Source of the DNA: Alphaproteobacteria bacterium
Lineage (GTDB): Bacteria > Pseudomonadota > Alphaproteobacteria > Ferrovibrionales > Ferrovibrionaceae
Reading direction: 5' to 3'
Assembly (NCBI GenBank): GCA_947473805.1
Contig: CANJGB010000021.1
Span: 1 to 64,000, forward strand
Length of the DNA stretch: 64,000 nt
Positions 17,361-27,086 of the stretch are shown here, piece by piece (position 1 is the first letter of the stretch; each line of letters opens with the position of its first letter). The position numbers were made by a program, and so were the translations under genes. Below the pieces are notes generated by a model, which had not been told where the DNA came from, searched no databases, and saw nothing but the letters and a program-made list of their open reading frames with translations.

Positions 17361-18763
17361 TGTTCCCTCTCCAGCCACTCGGCGCGCGAGGCACCGACCG
17401 GCACCGGCGGCTTGTCGAAAAATCCCGGCGTCTCGGAATAGCGGATCGCCGGGGCGACATATTCCAGCGCCCCGAACGGTGAGTCCATGGTGGCGATGCG
17501 GGGCTGGCCGGGGTCCTCCGCTGCCCGCTTCGGCTGCCGGCCCAGGCTCTGGATCCACATTGCCGCCTGCGACAGCGAAATCCTGATGTGGTAGCTGCCA
17601 CCCTCGCGCGCGCGGCGCAACAAGGTGGCCGCCACCGCACCCGCGCCGAGGAAGCCGGCAATGCCGTCGGTCAGGATGCCGGGCGGCGACAGTTTCACCT
17701 TGTCGTACTCGGCCTCGTCCGCCGTCATGCCGGTTGAGGCCAAGGCCAGGCCATCGAACCCGCCGCGCTGTGCCCATGGCCCGCCCGAGCCGTAGCACGT
17801 GACGGTGACGTAGATGATGCCGGAGTTGAGTTGCGCCACGCGCTCCGGCGAAAAGCCTTTCGCCGCCAGCAGACCCGGCCGCCACGACTGCACGAACACG
17901 TCGGCCTCGCCGAGCAGGCGGCCCAGCGTCGCCACATCGTCTTCGAGGCCCAGGTCTATGATCGCCGAGCGCTTGCCGATACCGGTCTCCAGGGTGATGC
18001 CGATGGCATCAACCAGGTTGGGGTTCAACGGACCGAGGTGCAGCACATCCGCGCCCTGTTCGGCGAGGCCACGGGTGATCGAAGGTCCGGCAAACACATG
18101 GGTCATGTCCGCGACCCGCACACCCGACAACGGCCGCGCGGCGGCGCCCAGCGGCACCGGCGCGCAATCGCCGATCTTCTCGATCTCGACCAGCGGCAGT
18201 TGCGCCACGTAACGGCCCTGCGGATGATCGCGCCATTCCTCTTTCGTCCGCACGAGTCCGGCCACCAGCTTGCGGTCGATCACCGCCTGCTCGAGGTCCA
18301 GCGCCTTCCAGCGCGCGATGGCCTTGGCGACTGCCTCGCGATCATTCGGGCAATCCAGCAGCTTCAGCATGCCGTCGCGCAGTTTCGGGTAATTGGCGGT
18401 TACGTACATGTGCCGCCCATCGGCGGTCTGGAAGTAGCCGCTGCAAGGCGAAACGATGTCCGCGATGTTGTGGCCCAGATGCCCGTTGCGGCGCAGATAG
18501 GGAAACGGGTTCAGCGCGAAGATCACGTCCGAGGCGTGAACCGTGACCTCCTGCGCCCGGCCGCTGCGATGGCGCCAAAGTGCCGCCATGGCCGCGCCCT
18601 CTGCCGCCAGCGCCAGGCCACCGGCCTCGATGATGCGATGCGGGCTGAGCACGGCCGGCCCCTCGCCCACCAGCGCCACCGTACCACCCACGTCCGCCGC
18701 ATCCAGCCCGATGCCGGCCAGCACCGTGCGGAAGGCTGCGTCATCCGCCCCCGGAAATTGCAT
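17357..18763 (-). CDS. CaiB/BaiF family CoA-transferase (copy 2)
   Basis: 468 residues, class III CoA-transferase fold. SGVRVADMTHVFAGPSITRG begins the core; the aspartate after TG in the second half and the GGFDGLALASTGMT segment are seen. Members move CoA between organic acids without free intermediates. Its N-terminus (MQFPGADDAAF) is nearly the same as that of the upstream paralog, and it overlaps that gene by 23 bases. An N-terminal extension of about 200 residues precedes the conserved start, as in the two-part succinyl-CoA:acid transferase-like members. Substrate unknown. Confidence 0.85.
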   Translation of the reverse strand: MQFPGADDAAFRTVLAGIGLDAADVGGTVALVGEGPAVLSPHRIIEAGGLALAAEGAAMAALWRHRSGRAQEVTVHASDVIFALNPFPYLRRNGHLGHNIADIVSPCSGYFQTADGRHMYVTANYPKLRDGMLKLLDCPNDREAVAKAIARWKALDLEQAVIDRKLVAGLVRTKEEWRDHPQGRYVAQLPLVEIEKIGDCAPVPLGAAARPLSGVRVADMTHVFAGPSITRGLAEQGADVLHLGPLNPNLVDAIGITLETGIGKRSAIIDLGLEDDVATLGRLLGEADVFVQSWRPGLLAAKGFSPERVAQLNSGIIYVTVTCYGSGGPWAQRGGFDGLALASTGMTADEAEYDKVKLSPPGILTDGIAGFLGAGAVAATLLRRAREGGSYHIRISLSQAAMWIQSLGRQPKRAAEDPGQPRIATMDSPFGALEYVAPAIRYSETPGFFDKPPVPVGASRAEWLEREQ

Positions 18764-20168
18764 CCCGCTCCCCTTGCAGCCAGACCGGCGGCGACGACCC
18801 CTCCGGCGCCGGCGGCCGCTCGAACCATGCCGGCGTTTCAGTGTAGCGGATCGGCGAAGCCAGATACTCCAATGGCCCGTAGGGTGACTCTATGCGCTCC
18901 ATGCGCGGTACTGGCGGCATCGGCACGCCATCCACCGTGACCAGGCCCAGCGACTGCACCCACATGGCGATCTGCGCCAGCGAGATCTTGATGTGATAGC
19001 TGCCGCCCTCGCGCGCCTGGCGCAGCAAGGTGCTGGCCACGGCCGCGCCGCCCAGGAATCCTGCCATGTGGTCTGTCACGATGCCGCACGGCGCGAACCG
19101 CGGCGCATCGACGGCGCTTTCCTCTGCCGTGAACCCTGTCGCATTCAGCGCGATAACGTCATACCCGCCGCGTCCACCCCACGGCCCGTCGAGGCCGAAG
19201 CAGGTGATGCTGACATAGATGATGCCAGGCCGGCGCGCCGCGACCTGCTCCGGAGCGAACCCGTGCCTGGCCAGCAGGCCCGGTCGCCACGACTGGGCGA
19301 ACACATCCGCACCGGCGCACAATTGCGCAAGGGTGTCGCGATCCTCCGCCAGGTTCAGGTCGATGACGGCCGAGCGCTTGCCCATGCCCATCTCGATCAT
19401 CACGCCCTCGGCATCGGCAAGGTCGGGCCGCATCGAGGTCAGGCGGAGCACGTCGGCGCCCTGCTCCGCCATGGCGCGCGCTGTCGTCGGACCGGCCAGA
19501 ACGTGCGTCATGTCGATGGTGCGCAGGCCCGACATGGGGCGTGGGGCAGTCTCGAACGTGCGCCGCGGCGCGTCGCCGATCTTCTCGATCTCGACCAGCG
19601 GCTTGCCCGCCAGGTGCCTCCCGTGCGGATGGTCGCGCCACTCTGCCGGCGTCCGCACCACGCTGCCGGTCAGGCGCGCCGCGGCTAGGGCCTCCTCCAG
19701 CTCAAACGAATTCCACTTCGCCACCGCATCCGCGATGGCCGGCACATCGTTCCAGCACTTCAGCAGCCGCAGCGTGCCATCACGCAGGCGCGGCGACACG
19801 CCAGTCAGGAACAACCAGCGCCCGTCGCCCGCACGGAAAAAATTGTTCAGCGGCGCGGTGCGGTCGTCATAGTGAAAGCCGGCATGGCCGGCACGGCGCA
19901 GCGCCACGAGCGGGTTCAGCGCCAGGATCGCATCGCCGCAATCGACATCGATCCTTTGCTCGCCCCCACCCCGGTGCCGCCAAAGAGCCGCCGTCGCCGC
20001 CCCTTGCGCCGCCAGCAAGGACGCGGACGCCAGCGCCAGCCGGTGTGGGCTGGCAATGACGGGATCGTCGCCCGCAACGTGGATCGATCCCCCCACCGCC
20101 GCCACGTCCAGGCCGATGGCAGACAGGACGTGGCGGAACGGGACCGGGTCTGCGCCGGTGAATTGCAC
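18741..20168 (-). CDS. CaiB/BaiF family CoA-transferase (copy 1)
   Basis: 475 residues from GTG 20168, chosen because it aligns its beginning (MQFTGADPVPF) with the downstream paralog; an upstream in-frame ATG at 20258 adds unrelated residues. Core: SGLRTIDMTHVLAGPTTARA, WRPGLLARHGFAPEQVA and DGPWGGRGGYDVIALNATGF. It is clearly a tandem duplicate of the next gene, the two sharing order and motifs. Each may be one half of a heteromeric CoA-transferase for a hydroxy- or aryl-acid. The 5' side is a decayed region, so its promoter is uncertain. Confidence 0.83.
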   Translation of the reverse strand: MQFTGADPVPFRHVLSAIGLDVAAVGGSIHVAGDDPVIASPHRLALASASLLAAQGAATAALWRHRGGGEQRIDVDCGDAILALNPLVALRRAGHAGFHYDDRTAPLNNFFRAGDGRWLFLTGVSPRLRDGTLRLLKCWNDVPAIADAVAKWNSFELEEALAAARLTGSVVRTPAEWRDHPHGRHLAGKPLVEIEKIGDAPRRTFETAPRPMSGLRTIDMTHVLAGPTTARAMAEQGADVLRLTSMRPDLADAEGVMIEMGMGKRSAVIDLNLAEDRDTLAQLCAGADVFAQSWRPGLLARHGFAPEQVAARRPGIIYVSITCFGLDGPWGGRGGYDVIALNATGFTAEESAVDAPRFAPCGIVTDHMAGFLGGAAVASTLLRQAREGGSYHIKISLAQIAMWVQSLGLVTVDGVPMPPVPRMERIESPYGPLEYLASPIRYTETPAWFERPPAPEGSSPPVWLQGERDAISGGG

Positions 20169-20235
20169 CCCTAGTGGCAATTGGCACGCTTGAACAGCCC
20201 GTCTGCACGGCCCTGACCGACATGCTCCACCATCG

Positions 20236-20352
20236 TCAGCGACTTTGCACTGCGGCACCGTTCAGCGTGCCGGCGGGCGATTCGATGGGACCTTCGGGGA
20301 AGCGCAGCCCTTCGGCTACGACCTTGAATGGCGTTTGAATATTCCACCCCAT
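20236..20352 (-). pseudogene. Remnant of an SMP-30/gluconolactonase-like gene (N-terminus)
   Basis: A 38-residue frame reads MGWNIQTPFKVVAEGLRFPE, then GPIES; FKVVAEGLRFPEGPI is the usual start of SMP-30/gluconolactonase/LRE proteins (about 300 residues). After it the frame reads unrelated residues and stops. The rest of the beta-propeller is absent. I read it as a deletion remnant between the broken EamA gene and the CaiB pair. Bases 20169-20235 hold nothing else I can name. Confidence 0.5.
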
Positions 20353-20426
20353 GGCAATTTTTGCCCCGACTATTCGGGCGATGCTTCGCCCAATCGCCTG
20401 TCGAGTCAAGCTGCGCACAAAAGGTT

Positions 20427-21326
20427 CTAGGTAGATGAACGGTCCAGTGCGCCCGAGGCCAGCGCAACGCCGCAACTGACGCAGAGAATGCCGAGGATGG
20501 AAATCATGTCGGGCAGTTCGCCGAGCACCGGCACCGCAATCAGCGTGGCCAGTGCCGGCACCAGCGACGTGAACGCCGAACCGCGCGTCGAGCCCAGTTT
20601 GCGCACCGCGATGGCATAGGCCGCCAGCGCGATGAGGCCCGAGCCGCCGCCCTGGATCGACGCCTGGAACACCAGTTCTTGCCACGGCACGTCCAGCAGG
20701 TGCGGCAGGTGAGTCAGAAAATAGACCGGCGCGAAGACGATCAGCGAACCCGTGCTGATGATCGCCGCCGCGTGCCACGGGCCGAGGCCTGACTTGCGGA
20801 AGCACAGCGTATAGACGCCCATAGCGACGCCGCCGACAGGAACATCAGGTGCCCGCGCCACGCGCCGCCGTCATCGTGCAGCGCCGCAAGGCCGCCAATG
20901 GCGAGGTCGGCCCAGCACGATCAGCGCGAAACCGACCAGCCGCAGTCCGCCAAACCGTTCGCACAGCACGGTGAAGGACAGTAGCGCGACGAACAACGGC
21001 ATGGTGCCGGGCAACAGCGCACCCACATGCGCCGCCGGCGTGAAGCGCATGCCGGTCGCGGCCAGCAGGAACATCGGCGCGCCAGCGCCAATGATCATGC
21101 CGAGCACCAGCAGTCCACGTCCGCGCTCGACGCCAAAGCCGTGCTTCCACAGCACCGGCAGCAATACGATGGCCGGCACGACGAAGCGGAGGAAACCGAT
21201 GTCGTAGGGCGACAGGTTTGTCGTGACGCCGAGGCGCGTACTCACCACCCAGCTTGCCCAGATCAGGACAAACACCAGGGCCGCGACATAGCCCGGCCAG
21301 CGCGCGTTCAGACCCTGCCCCGTCAT
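20427..21326 (-). pseudogene. EamA/DMT-family transporter with two frameshifts
   Basis: A drug/metabolite transporter of two EamA halves. The first half (ALVFVLIWASWVVSTRLGVT onward) runs from ATG 21326 to a frame change near 20908-20914. A middle piece (DLAIGGLAALHDDGGAWRG, MFLSAASLW) is in a second frame. From near 20814-20820 a third frame continues YTLCFRKSGLGPWHAAAI to the end. The second break is explained by one lost G (expected LWAVYTLCF); the first by one extra or two missing bases. Together about 300 residues, the normal size, so decay is recent or the sequence is faulty. Confidence 0.75.
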
Positions 21327-21346
21327 GCTGGGAAGCCCTTCAAGCG

Positions 21347-21374
21347 GAAGCGCCGGGGCTTTGTGGCCCCGGCG
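21347..21374 (-). terminator. GC-rich hairpin downstream of clpA
   Basis: AGCGCCGGGGC (21347-21357) pairs with GCCCCGGCGCT (21364-21374), an 11-bp stem with a six-base loop, between the clpA stop and the start of the EamA remnant. On the clpA strand it is not followed by a T-run, so it is a weak intrinsic terminator at best; on the plus strand a TTTT follows. Confidence 0.4.
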
Positions 21375-21407
21375 CTCTGGTTTTGTTGCGGCGTTTGGAT
21401 CCCGGCC

Positions 21408-23765
21408 TTAATTGGCGAGTTCGGGAATCTTCTCGTCGCCTTCCTGGTCCTTCTTGCGGCCCGCCGCGTCGGGTGTGATCGCGAAGTCCAGCTTGCCGTC
21501 CACGACCTTGATAAAGACGTGGCCACCCTTGGCCAGCTTGCCGAACAGCAGTTCGTCGGCCAGCGGCTTCTTGATGTGCTCCTGGATCACCCGCGCCAGA
21601 GGACGGGCGCCATACGCCTTGTCGTAGCCCTTCTCGGCCAGCCAGCGACGCGCCTCCTCGCTCAGCATGAAGGTGACGTGCCGGTCCTCCAGCTGCGCCT
21701 CCAGCTGGGCGATGAACTTGTCCACCACCCGGCTGACAACCTCGGGGCCGAGCGCCGCGAACGGAATGACCGCATCCAGACGGTTGCGGAATTCCGGCGT
21801 GAACAGCCGCTTGATTGCCTCCTCGTCCTCGCCTTCGCGCAGGTCGCGGCCGAAGCCGATGGCCTGCTTGGCGGCATCGGACGCGCCCGCATTGGTGGTC
21901 ATGATCAGCACCACGTTGCGGAAATCGACGCTCTTGCCGTTGTGGTCAGTCAGCTTGCCGTGGTCCATCACCTGCAACAGGATGTTGAACAGGTCGCCAT
22001 GGGCCTTTTCGATTTCATCGAGCAGCAGCACGCAGTGCGGATGCTGATCGATGCCGTCGGTCAGCAGGCCGCCCTGGTCGAAGCCGACATAGCCCGGCGG
22101 CGCGCCGATCAGGCGCGAGACGGTATGCCGCTCCATGTATTCCGACATGTCGAAGCGGATCAGTTCAACGCCCATGATGTTCGCCAGCTGGCGGGCCACC
22201 TCGGTCTTGCCGACGCCAGTCGGACCCGAGAACAGGTACGAGCCGATGGGCTTTTCCGGTTCACGCAAGCCCGCACGCGCCAGCTTGATCGCACTGGCCA
22301 GCGCCTCGATCGCCTTGTCCTGGCCGTACACCACGCGCTGCAGGTCGGTCGCCAGGTTGCGCAGGTTCTCGGTGTCGGCGCGCGAGACCGACTTCGGCGG
22401 GATGCGGGCAATCTTGGCAACGATGGCCTCGATCTCCTTTACGCCGATGGTCTTGCGCCGGCGGCTCTCCGGCTTCAGCAGTTCGGCTGCGCCGACTTCG
22501 TCGATCACGTCGATCGCCTTGTCCGGCAGCTTGCGGTCATTGATGTACTTCGACGACAGTTCGACCGCGGCGCGGATCGCGTCGTCGGTGTAGCGGATAT
22601 GGTGGTGCTTCTCGTAATAGGGCTTGAGGCCCTTGAGAATCTTCACAGCATCATCGATCGACGGCTCGTTGACATCGATCTTCTGGAACCGGCGCAGCAG
22701 GGCGCGGTCCTTCTCGATATAGGTGCGGAATTCCTTGTAGGTCGACGAGCCGATGCAGCGCAGCGCCCCTGAAGCCAGAGCCGGCTTCAGCAGGTTCGAC
22801 GCATCCATCGCACCGCCCGACGTAGCGCCCGCGCCGATCACGGTGTGCATCTCGTCGATGAACAGAATCGAACCCGGCTGGGCCTCAAGCTCGTTCATAA
22901 CCTGCTTCAGGCGCTCCTCGAAGTCGCCGCGATAGCGGGTGCCGGCCAAAAGCGTGCCCATGTCGAGCGCGTAGATGACGGCGTTCTTCAGGACGTCCGG
23001 TACTTCGCCCTGGACGATGCGGCGCGCCAGGCCTTCGGCGATGGCGGTCTTGCCGACGCCCGGGTCACCGACGTACAGCGGGTTGTTCTTCGACCGACGG
23101 CACAGGATCTGGATCGTCCGTTCGATCTCCGCATCGCGACCGATCAGCGGGTCGATCTTGCCGGCCTTCGCCTTCTCGTTCAGGTTCACGCAGTACGACG
23201 ACAGCGCGTCGGCGTTCTTTTCCTTTTCCTTGGCACTGCCGCCGCTATTGCCGCGCTCGGGCCGCTCGGTGTTTTCGGGTGCGCCCTCGTCGGCGCCGCG
23301 CACGCGGCGCTGCTCGGTTTTGCCCGGCGCCTTGGCGATGCCATGGCTGATGTAGCTGACGGCATCGAGGCGCGTCATGTCCTGCTGCTGCAGGAAATAC
23401 ACGGCGTTGCTGTCGCGTTCGGAGAACAGGGCGACCAGCACGTTCGCACCGGTCACTTCCTCGCGACCCGACGACTGGACATGAAACAGCGCGCGCTGCA
23501 CGGCGCGCTGGAAGCTCAGCGTCGGCTTGGCGTCTTCGCCGCCGGCGCCAACCAGGCTGGACAATTCACTGTCGAGGAACGCGGTCACGCGGCCCTTCAG
23601 CCGGTCAACGTCAACGTTGCACGCCTTCATGACAGCGGTCGCGTCCAGATCATCCGTCAGGGCGAGCAGGAGATGTTCGAGGGTGGCGAACTCGTGCCGG
23701 CGCTCGGTAGCGGCGGCAAGGGCGCGATGCAGAGTCTGTTCAAGTTGGCGCGAAAGTCCGGGCAA
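21408..23765 (-). CDS. clpA: ATP-dependent Clp protease ATP-binding subunit ClpA
   Basis: 785 residues, full length. An N-terminal double Clp-N domain (residues 1-145), AAA1 with Walker A GDPGVGKT (233-240), Walker B LFIDE (301-305), and AAA2 with GPTGVGKT (514-521). An IGF tripeptide (636-638) matches the loop that docks on ClpP. ClpA unfolds substrates for ClpP, including N-degron proteins delivered by ClpS. It follows clpS by 12 bases in one operon. A linker of about 40 charged residues (150-188) is longer than in Escherichia coli. Confidence 0.96.
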   Translation of the reverse strand: MPGLSRQLEQTLHRALAAATERRHEFATLEHLLLALTDDLDATAVMKACNVDVDRLKGRVTAFLDSELSSLVGAGGEDAKPTLSFQRAVQRALFHVQSSGREEVTGANVLVALFSERDSNAVYFLQQQDMTRLDAVSYISHGIAKAPGKTEQRRVRGADEGAPENTERPERGNSGGSAKEKEKNADALSSYCVNLNEKAKAGKIDPLIGRDAEIERTIQILCRRSKNNPLYVGDPGVGKTAIAEGLARRIVQGEVPDVLKNAVIYALDMGTLLAGTRYRGDFEERLKQVMNELEAQPGSILFIDEMHTVIGAGATSGGAMDASNLLKPALASGALRCIGSSTYKEFRTYIEKDRALLRRFQKIDVNEPSIDDAVKILKGLKPYYEKHHHIRYTDDAIRAAVELSSKYINDRKLPDKAIDVIDEVGAAELLKPESRRRKTIGVKEIEAIVAKIARIPPKSVSRADTENLRNLATDLQRVVYGQDKAIEALASAIKLARAGLREPEKPIGSYLFSGPTGVGKTEVARQLANIMGVELIRFDMSEYMERHTVSRLIGAPPGYVGFDQGGLLTDGIDQHPHCVLLLDEIEKAHGDLFNILLQVMDHGKLTDHNGKSVDFRNVVLIMTTNAGASDAAKQAIGFGRDLREGEDEEAIKRLFTPEFRNRLDAVIPFAALGPEVVSRVVDKFIAQLEAQLEDRHVTFMLSEEARRWLAEKGYDKAYGARPLARVIQEHIKKPLADELLFGKLAKGGHVFIKVVDGKLDFAITPDAAGRKKDQEGDEKIPELAN

Positions 23766-23777
23766 TGGGTGCTCCTC

Positions 23778-24122
23778 TCAGGCCTTTTCCATGGTGCATT
23801 GCAATGGATGTCCGTTCTGGCGAGCGAAATCCATTACCTGCGTCACCTTGGATTCGGCGACTTCGTAAGTGTAAACGCCGCATATCCCGACGCCTTTCTG
23901 GTGCACATGCAACATGATGCGCGTGGCGTCGTCTCGCCCCTTCTGGAAGAACCGTTCGAGGATGTAGATCACGAACTCCATCGGGGTGTAGTCGTCGTTC
24001 AGAAGCAGCACCTGGTACATGGGCGGCTTCTGGGTCTTGGCTTTGGTTTTGGTCACGATGCCGGTCACGGTGCCAGCATCGCCACCGCGCTTGTCGTCGC
24101 CCATGGTTGGATCAGGGCCCAT
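23778..24122 (-). CDS. clpS: ATP-dependent Clp protease adaptor ClpS
   Basis: 114 residues with a flexible charged N-terminus and the folded core [20 protein letters not shown], which contains the NDD residues that bind the N-terminal amino group of N-degrons; later [20 protein letters not shown] completes the adaptor. It delivers N-end-rule substrates to ClpA. Start taken at ATG 24122 ([12 protein letters not shown]); an ATG six codons further in (24104) is also possible. First gene of clpS-clpA. Confidence 0.95.
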   Translation of the reverse strand: MGPDPTMGDDKRGGDAGTVTGIVTKTKAKTQKPPMYQVLLLNDDYTPMEFVIYILERFFQKGRDDATRIMLHVHQKGVGICGVYTYEVAESKVTQVMDFARQNGHPLQCTMEKA

Positions 24123-24224
24123 GGCTACACCCTGTAGGCTGAGGCTCAACATCACGTTAAAAGGATATCGGATATTTCTGGCGGATTGCCAGTCCCCCCG
24201 GGGCACGTGCGGGCACGGAACAAT

Positions 24225-24254
24225 AAAAAAGGGCCCGGCATTGCTGCCGGGCCC
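24225..24254 (-). terminator. Rho-independent terminator of the phasin gene
   Basis: GGGCCCGGCA (24231-24240), loop TTGC, TGCCGGGCCC (24245-24254): a perfect 10-bp stem. Read on the minus strand it is followed by TTTTTTATT. It stands 30 bases after the phasin stop. Confidence 0.85.
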
Positions 24255-24284
24255 CTTGCTTCTGGCCGGAAGGCCGCGAACAGC

Positions 24285-24818
24285 TTACGCCGCCAAGGGC
24301 TTGGCGAACTTTTCCACCGCCGCCTTGACCTGCACGTTGATCGGCTCGAACGCGTCCTTGGCCATCTTGCTGGCCATTTCGCTGATCTTGGTGGCCTGGG
24401 CGACATAGACGTCGTACGCCGTCTTGGCATAGCCGCTCTGCAGATCGATGAACTCCTGCAGGGTCTTGGCGGTCATGAACGCCTTGCCGGCGGTGATGCT
24501 GTCTTCCACCTGACTCTTGGCGAAGGCCATGACCTCGGCGTTGAGCGACTCGATACCCTTGGCGGTCAGGCTGCTGGCGCTGACGATCGCCTCGACCGTC
24601 TGCTTGCCGAACACGCTCATCTCGTCATAGCCCTTCACGGCCTTTTCCAGCCGCTCCTTGTTGGCAGCCATCATCTTTTCCGCCGCTTCGGTCGAGGCCT
24701 TCATCATTTCGTCGAACTTCACCTTCGAGGCGGTCGCAATGTCATCCACCACCTTGGTGGGCTCTTCGATCAGCTTCATCGGGCTCGGAATGGTCTTCTC
24801 GATTTTGGATTTGGACAC
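24285..24818 (-). CDS. Phasin family protein (PHB granule-associated)
   Basis: 177 residues from GTG 24818, with GGAGAA upstream; the coding frame is also open further upstream but has no site. Almost wholly helical and amphipathic: DEMMKASTEAAEKMMAANKE and SLTAKGIESLNAEVMAFAKS in the middle, ending in the Phasin_2-type FAKPLAA. Phasins coat polyhydroxybutyrate granules and set their size. A PhaR-like operator lies 87 bases upstream of the start and a strong terminator follows, so it is a single-gene unit. It links to the bdhA-adc cluster by pathway. Confidence 0.88.
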   Translation of the reverse strand: MSKSKIEKTIPSPMKLIEEPTKVVDDIATASKVKFDEMMKASTEAAEKMMAANKERLEKAVKGYDEMSVFGKQTVEAIVSASSLTAKGIESLNAEVMAFAKSQVEDSITAGKAFMTAKTLQEFIDLQSGYAKTAYDVYVAQATKISEMASKMAKDAFEPINVQVKAAVEKFAKPLAA

Positions 24819-24905
24819 GGTACTTCTCCTGGTAATTCGTTGAACAGGGTTGACGCCCACCAGCGAACCCAATTTGGACATTGCCCAAGTCCGCCAAATT
24901 CTTGA

Positions 24906-24920
24906 TGTTGCAGTGCAACA
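24906..24920. promoter_or_regulatory. Palindrome resembling a PhaR operator
   Basis: TGTTGCAGTGCAACA is a perfect 15-bp palindrome (centre 24913) about 90 bases upstream of the phasin start. PhaR regulators of PHB producers bind TGC-rich symmetrical sites of this kind (TGC-N3/4-GCA). A weaker copy, TTGTGCAGCGCAACAA, lies at about 24963-24978. Confidence 0.6.
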
Positions 24921-25016
24921 TGATGAAATATAAGCCTCCCCGACGTCATGTCAACGGGCTTTTTGTGCAGCGCAACAAAACTGTCGCACAGCAATCGGGC
25001 AAATGCCTGATTCTGC

Positions 25017-25694
25017 CTATAATTTCAGGCCGTTCGGGCCGACCTTCAGCTCGAAAAAGGCGTTGGTCTCGGAAATATAGGCCGGCGCGACCTTTTTAAC
25101 GTCGGCGGCGCTTCGGGGTCCGTTGAACGCAACCCCGGTCCGGTCCAGCAGCGCCAACTGCGCGATAAACGGCAGGTCGCCATAACCGCGATCCTCGGGC
25201 GTATAAGCGTTGAAGTGGAAACGCCCACCCCGGCAGGCCTCGACTACCCAGTAAAACGAGTTGGAAACCAACGTCTTGCCTTCCGGTGCTGGCCGGTCGA
25301 ACCCGCTGTTTCCCAGCGCCGTATCGAGCGCCGCGAGGTCAGTCGGCGCCAGCCGCACCACCGCCTGCTGGCCCCGCGCCATGGCTAGCGGATCGGTCAG
25401 GCGGAAGTCATTCAGGTTCAGGCCGCTGGCGAACACGCGCTCCTCCAGCACCGCCCCCTCGCCGCCCTGCACCGGGCTGACATCGTAGGTGCGCACCTGC
25501 TTCTCGTAGTCCGCATTGTATACAAACCGGTAGCGCGCCGGCGCACCCGGTGTGCAGGCCGCCCGGATATCATCGCCGTTGAGATAGCTGAACCAGGTCC
25601 CGGTTCGGAAAACCGGGTTGTCCACCGGTCCCTGCGAAGCGCAGGCCGAAACCGCCATCGCCGCCGCCAGAAATGCACACTTGGCCTTGGTCAT
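25017..25694 (-). CDS. Hypothetical secreted lipoprotein
   Basis: 225 residues. It opens MTKAKCAFLAAAMAVSACAS: a short positive n-region, hydrophobic core and a lipobox-like VSAC, so Cys18 is probably lipid-modified and the protein anchored to a membrane facing the periplasm. The body has YRFVYNADYEKQVRTYDV and SFYWVVEACRGGRFHFNAY but no family I recognise. GGGAGAG precedes the ATG at 25694. It lies between the phasin and dacA genes with no shared operon. Confidence 0.6.
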   Translation of the reverse strand: MTKAKCAFLAAAMAVSACASQGPVDNPVFRTGTWFSYLNGDDIRAACTPGAPARYRFVYNADYEKQVRTYDVSPVQGGEGAVLEERVFASGLNLNDFRLTDPLAMARGQQAVVRLAPTDLAALDTALGNSGFDRPAPEGKTLVSNSFYWVVEACRGGRFHFNAYTPEDRGYGDLPFIAQLALLDRTGVAFNGPRSAADVKKVAPAYISETNAFFELKVGPNGLKL

Positions 25695-25854
25695 CGAACT
25701 CTCCCGCACTGCACGGACACTGGAAACCCAAGTGCCATTGGAATCAATGAATTAGGCGATTTCAGGGCTAGACAAAGAATCCCATGCTGATTAAAGTTTC
25801 CTCGAATCGGCGGCACGACTCGCTGCCGGGAGGTTTTTGATCGCGGAGCAACGC

Positions 25855-27072
25855 ATGTTCGGTCGCTGGCACGTGCTAACGGTCTCAACCCTTCTTGCCG
25901 CCTCGCTCGCGGTCGCGACGCCGGCAAGCGCCGGACGCTACGCCGATATCGTCGTCGATGTCGCCTCCGGCAAGGTGCTGCACGCCGAAGATGCAGATGG
26001 CCTGCGCTACCCGGCCTCGTTAACCAAGATGATGACGCTGTATCTCGCCTTCGAGGATCTGAAGGCCGGCAAGCTGCGTCTCAACCAGGCCCTCACCGTC
26101 ACCCAGCACGCTGCGACCCAGTCGCCCTCGATCATCGGCCTGAAGCCGGGCGAGGAGATCTCCGTCGAGGAGGCGATCTACGCTACCGCCATCAAGTCGG
26201 CCAACGACGCCGCCATGGTGCTGGCCGAAAATATCAGCGGCTCCGAGGCCGCATTCGCTCAGCGTATGACCGCCAAGGCGCGCCAGCTGGGCATGCGCAA
26301 CACCACCTTCCGCAATCCGAACGGCCTGCCCAACCCCGGCCAGCGCACCACGGCGCGCGACATGGCAACGCTCGCTTTGGCGCTGCTGCGCGACCATCCG
26401 AACCGCTACCACTACTTCTCGACCGCCAGCTTCGAGTTTGATGGCCGCATCGTGAACAGCCACAACCGCCTGAACGCCTGGTACGACGGTGCCGACGGCA
26501 TCAAGACCGGCTTCATCAACGCGTCGGGCTTCAACATCGTCACCTCGGCCAAGCGCGATGACCGCCGCCTGGTCGGCGTTGTATTCGGCGGCGTCACCGC
26601 CTCGGCCCGTGATCGCCGCATGGCTGAACTGCTCGACGCCGGCTTCCGTGGCAACCGCGGCTTCCCTGACATTCAGATGGCCAATATGAAGATGCCGAGC
26701 CTGATCGGCTCGGCAAACGCAGCGACCGTGCCCGCCGCCATCGATGTGAAGCCCGCACCGGTGGCGCGTGCCGCCGTCGCGACCACGCCACGCACCAGCG
26801 TCGCCGCAGCAACTGAGGGCGCCTGGGCAGTACAAGTCGGCGCCTTTGTGCAGCAGGCGCAGGCGGCCCGCCAGATTGAACTTGCGCAGAAGGCCGCGCC
26901 GGCGCTCCGCGACGAGAAGACCGCGATCATGCCGGTCCGCGCGGGCAAGAAGGACATGCTGCGTGCCCGCTTCGTCAACCTGACCGAGTCCGACGCCCGT
27001 GACGCCTGCCGCACCCTCGACAAGCGCGGCCTCACCTGCGCCGTCCTGCCGCCCAGCGCCGCGCGGCTTTAA
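25855..27072 (+). CDS. D-alanyl-D-alanine carboxypeptidase (S11) with C-terminal SPOR domain
   Basis: 405 residues. A signal peptide (cleavage near ASA26) precedes the PBP5-type domain with SLTK (Ser55-Lys58), SAN (115-117) and KTG (217-219). It trims the terminal D-alanine of peptidoglycan pentapeptides in the periplasm. Residues about 323-400 (WAVQVGAF.. to RGLTCAVLP) are a SPOR domain, which binds denuded glycan at the division site and would direct the enzyme there. ATG 25855 has GGAG upstream; a TTG 18 bases earlier is less likely. Confidence 0.9.
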   Translation: MFGRWHVLTVSTLLAASLAVATPASAGRYADIVVDVASGKVLHAEDADGLRYPASLTKMMTLYLAFEDLKAGKLRLNQALTVTQHAATQSPSIIGLKPGEEISVEEAIYATAIKSANDAAMVLAENISGSEAAFAQRMTAKARQLGMRNTTFRNPNGLPNPGQRTTARDMATLALALLRDHPNRYHYFSTASFEFDGRIVNSHNRLNAWYDGADGIKTGFINASGFNIVTSAKRDDRRLVGVVFGGVTASARDRRMAELLDAGFRGNRGFPDIQMANMKMPSLIGSANAATVPAAIDVKPAPVARAAVATTPRTSVAAATEGAWAVQVGAFVQQAQAARQIELAQKAAPALRDEKTAIMPVRAGKKDMLRARFVNLTESDARDACRTLDKRGLTCAVLPPSAARL

Positions 27073-27086
27073 CCACTTCTCCTTTC

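Noticed and set aside
21027-22772. Long plus-strand frame antisense to clpA
   Set aside because: It covers conserved clpA sequence; composition is His/Gln/Arg-rich as expected of a shadow.
21408-24122. A ClpAS-based defence or toxin system
   Set aside because: Order, length and motifs are of the usual housekeeping clpS-clpA; no toxin or effector gene is next to it.
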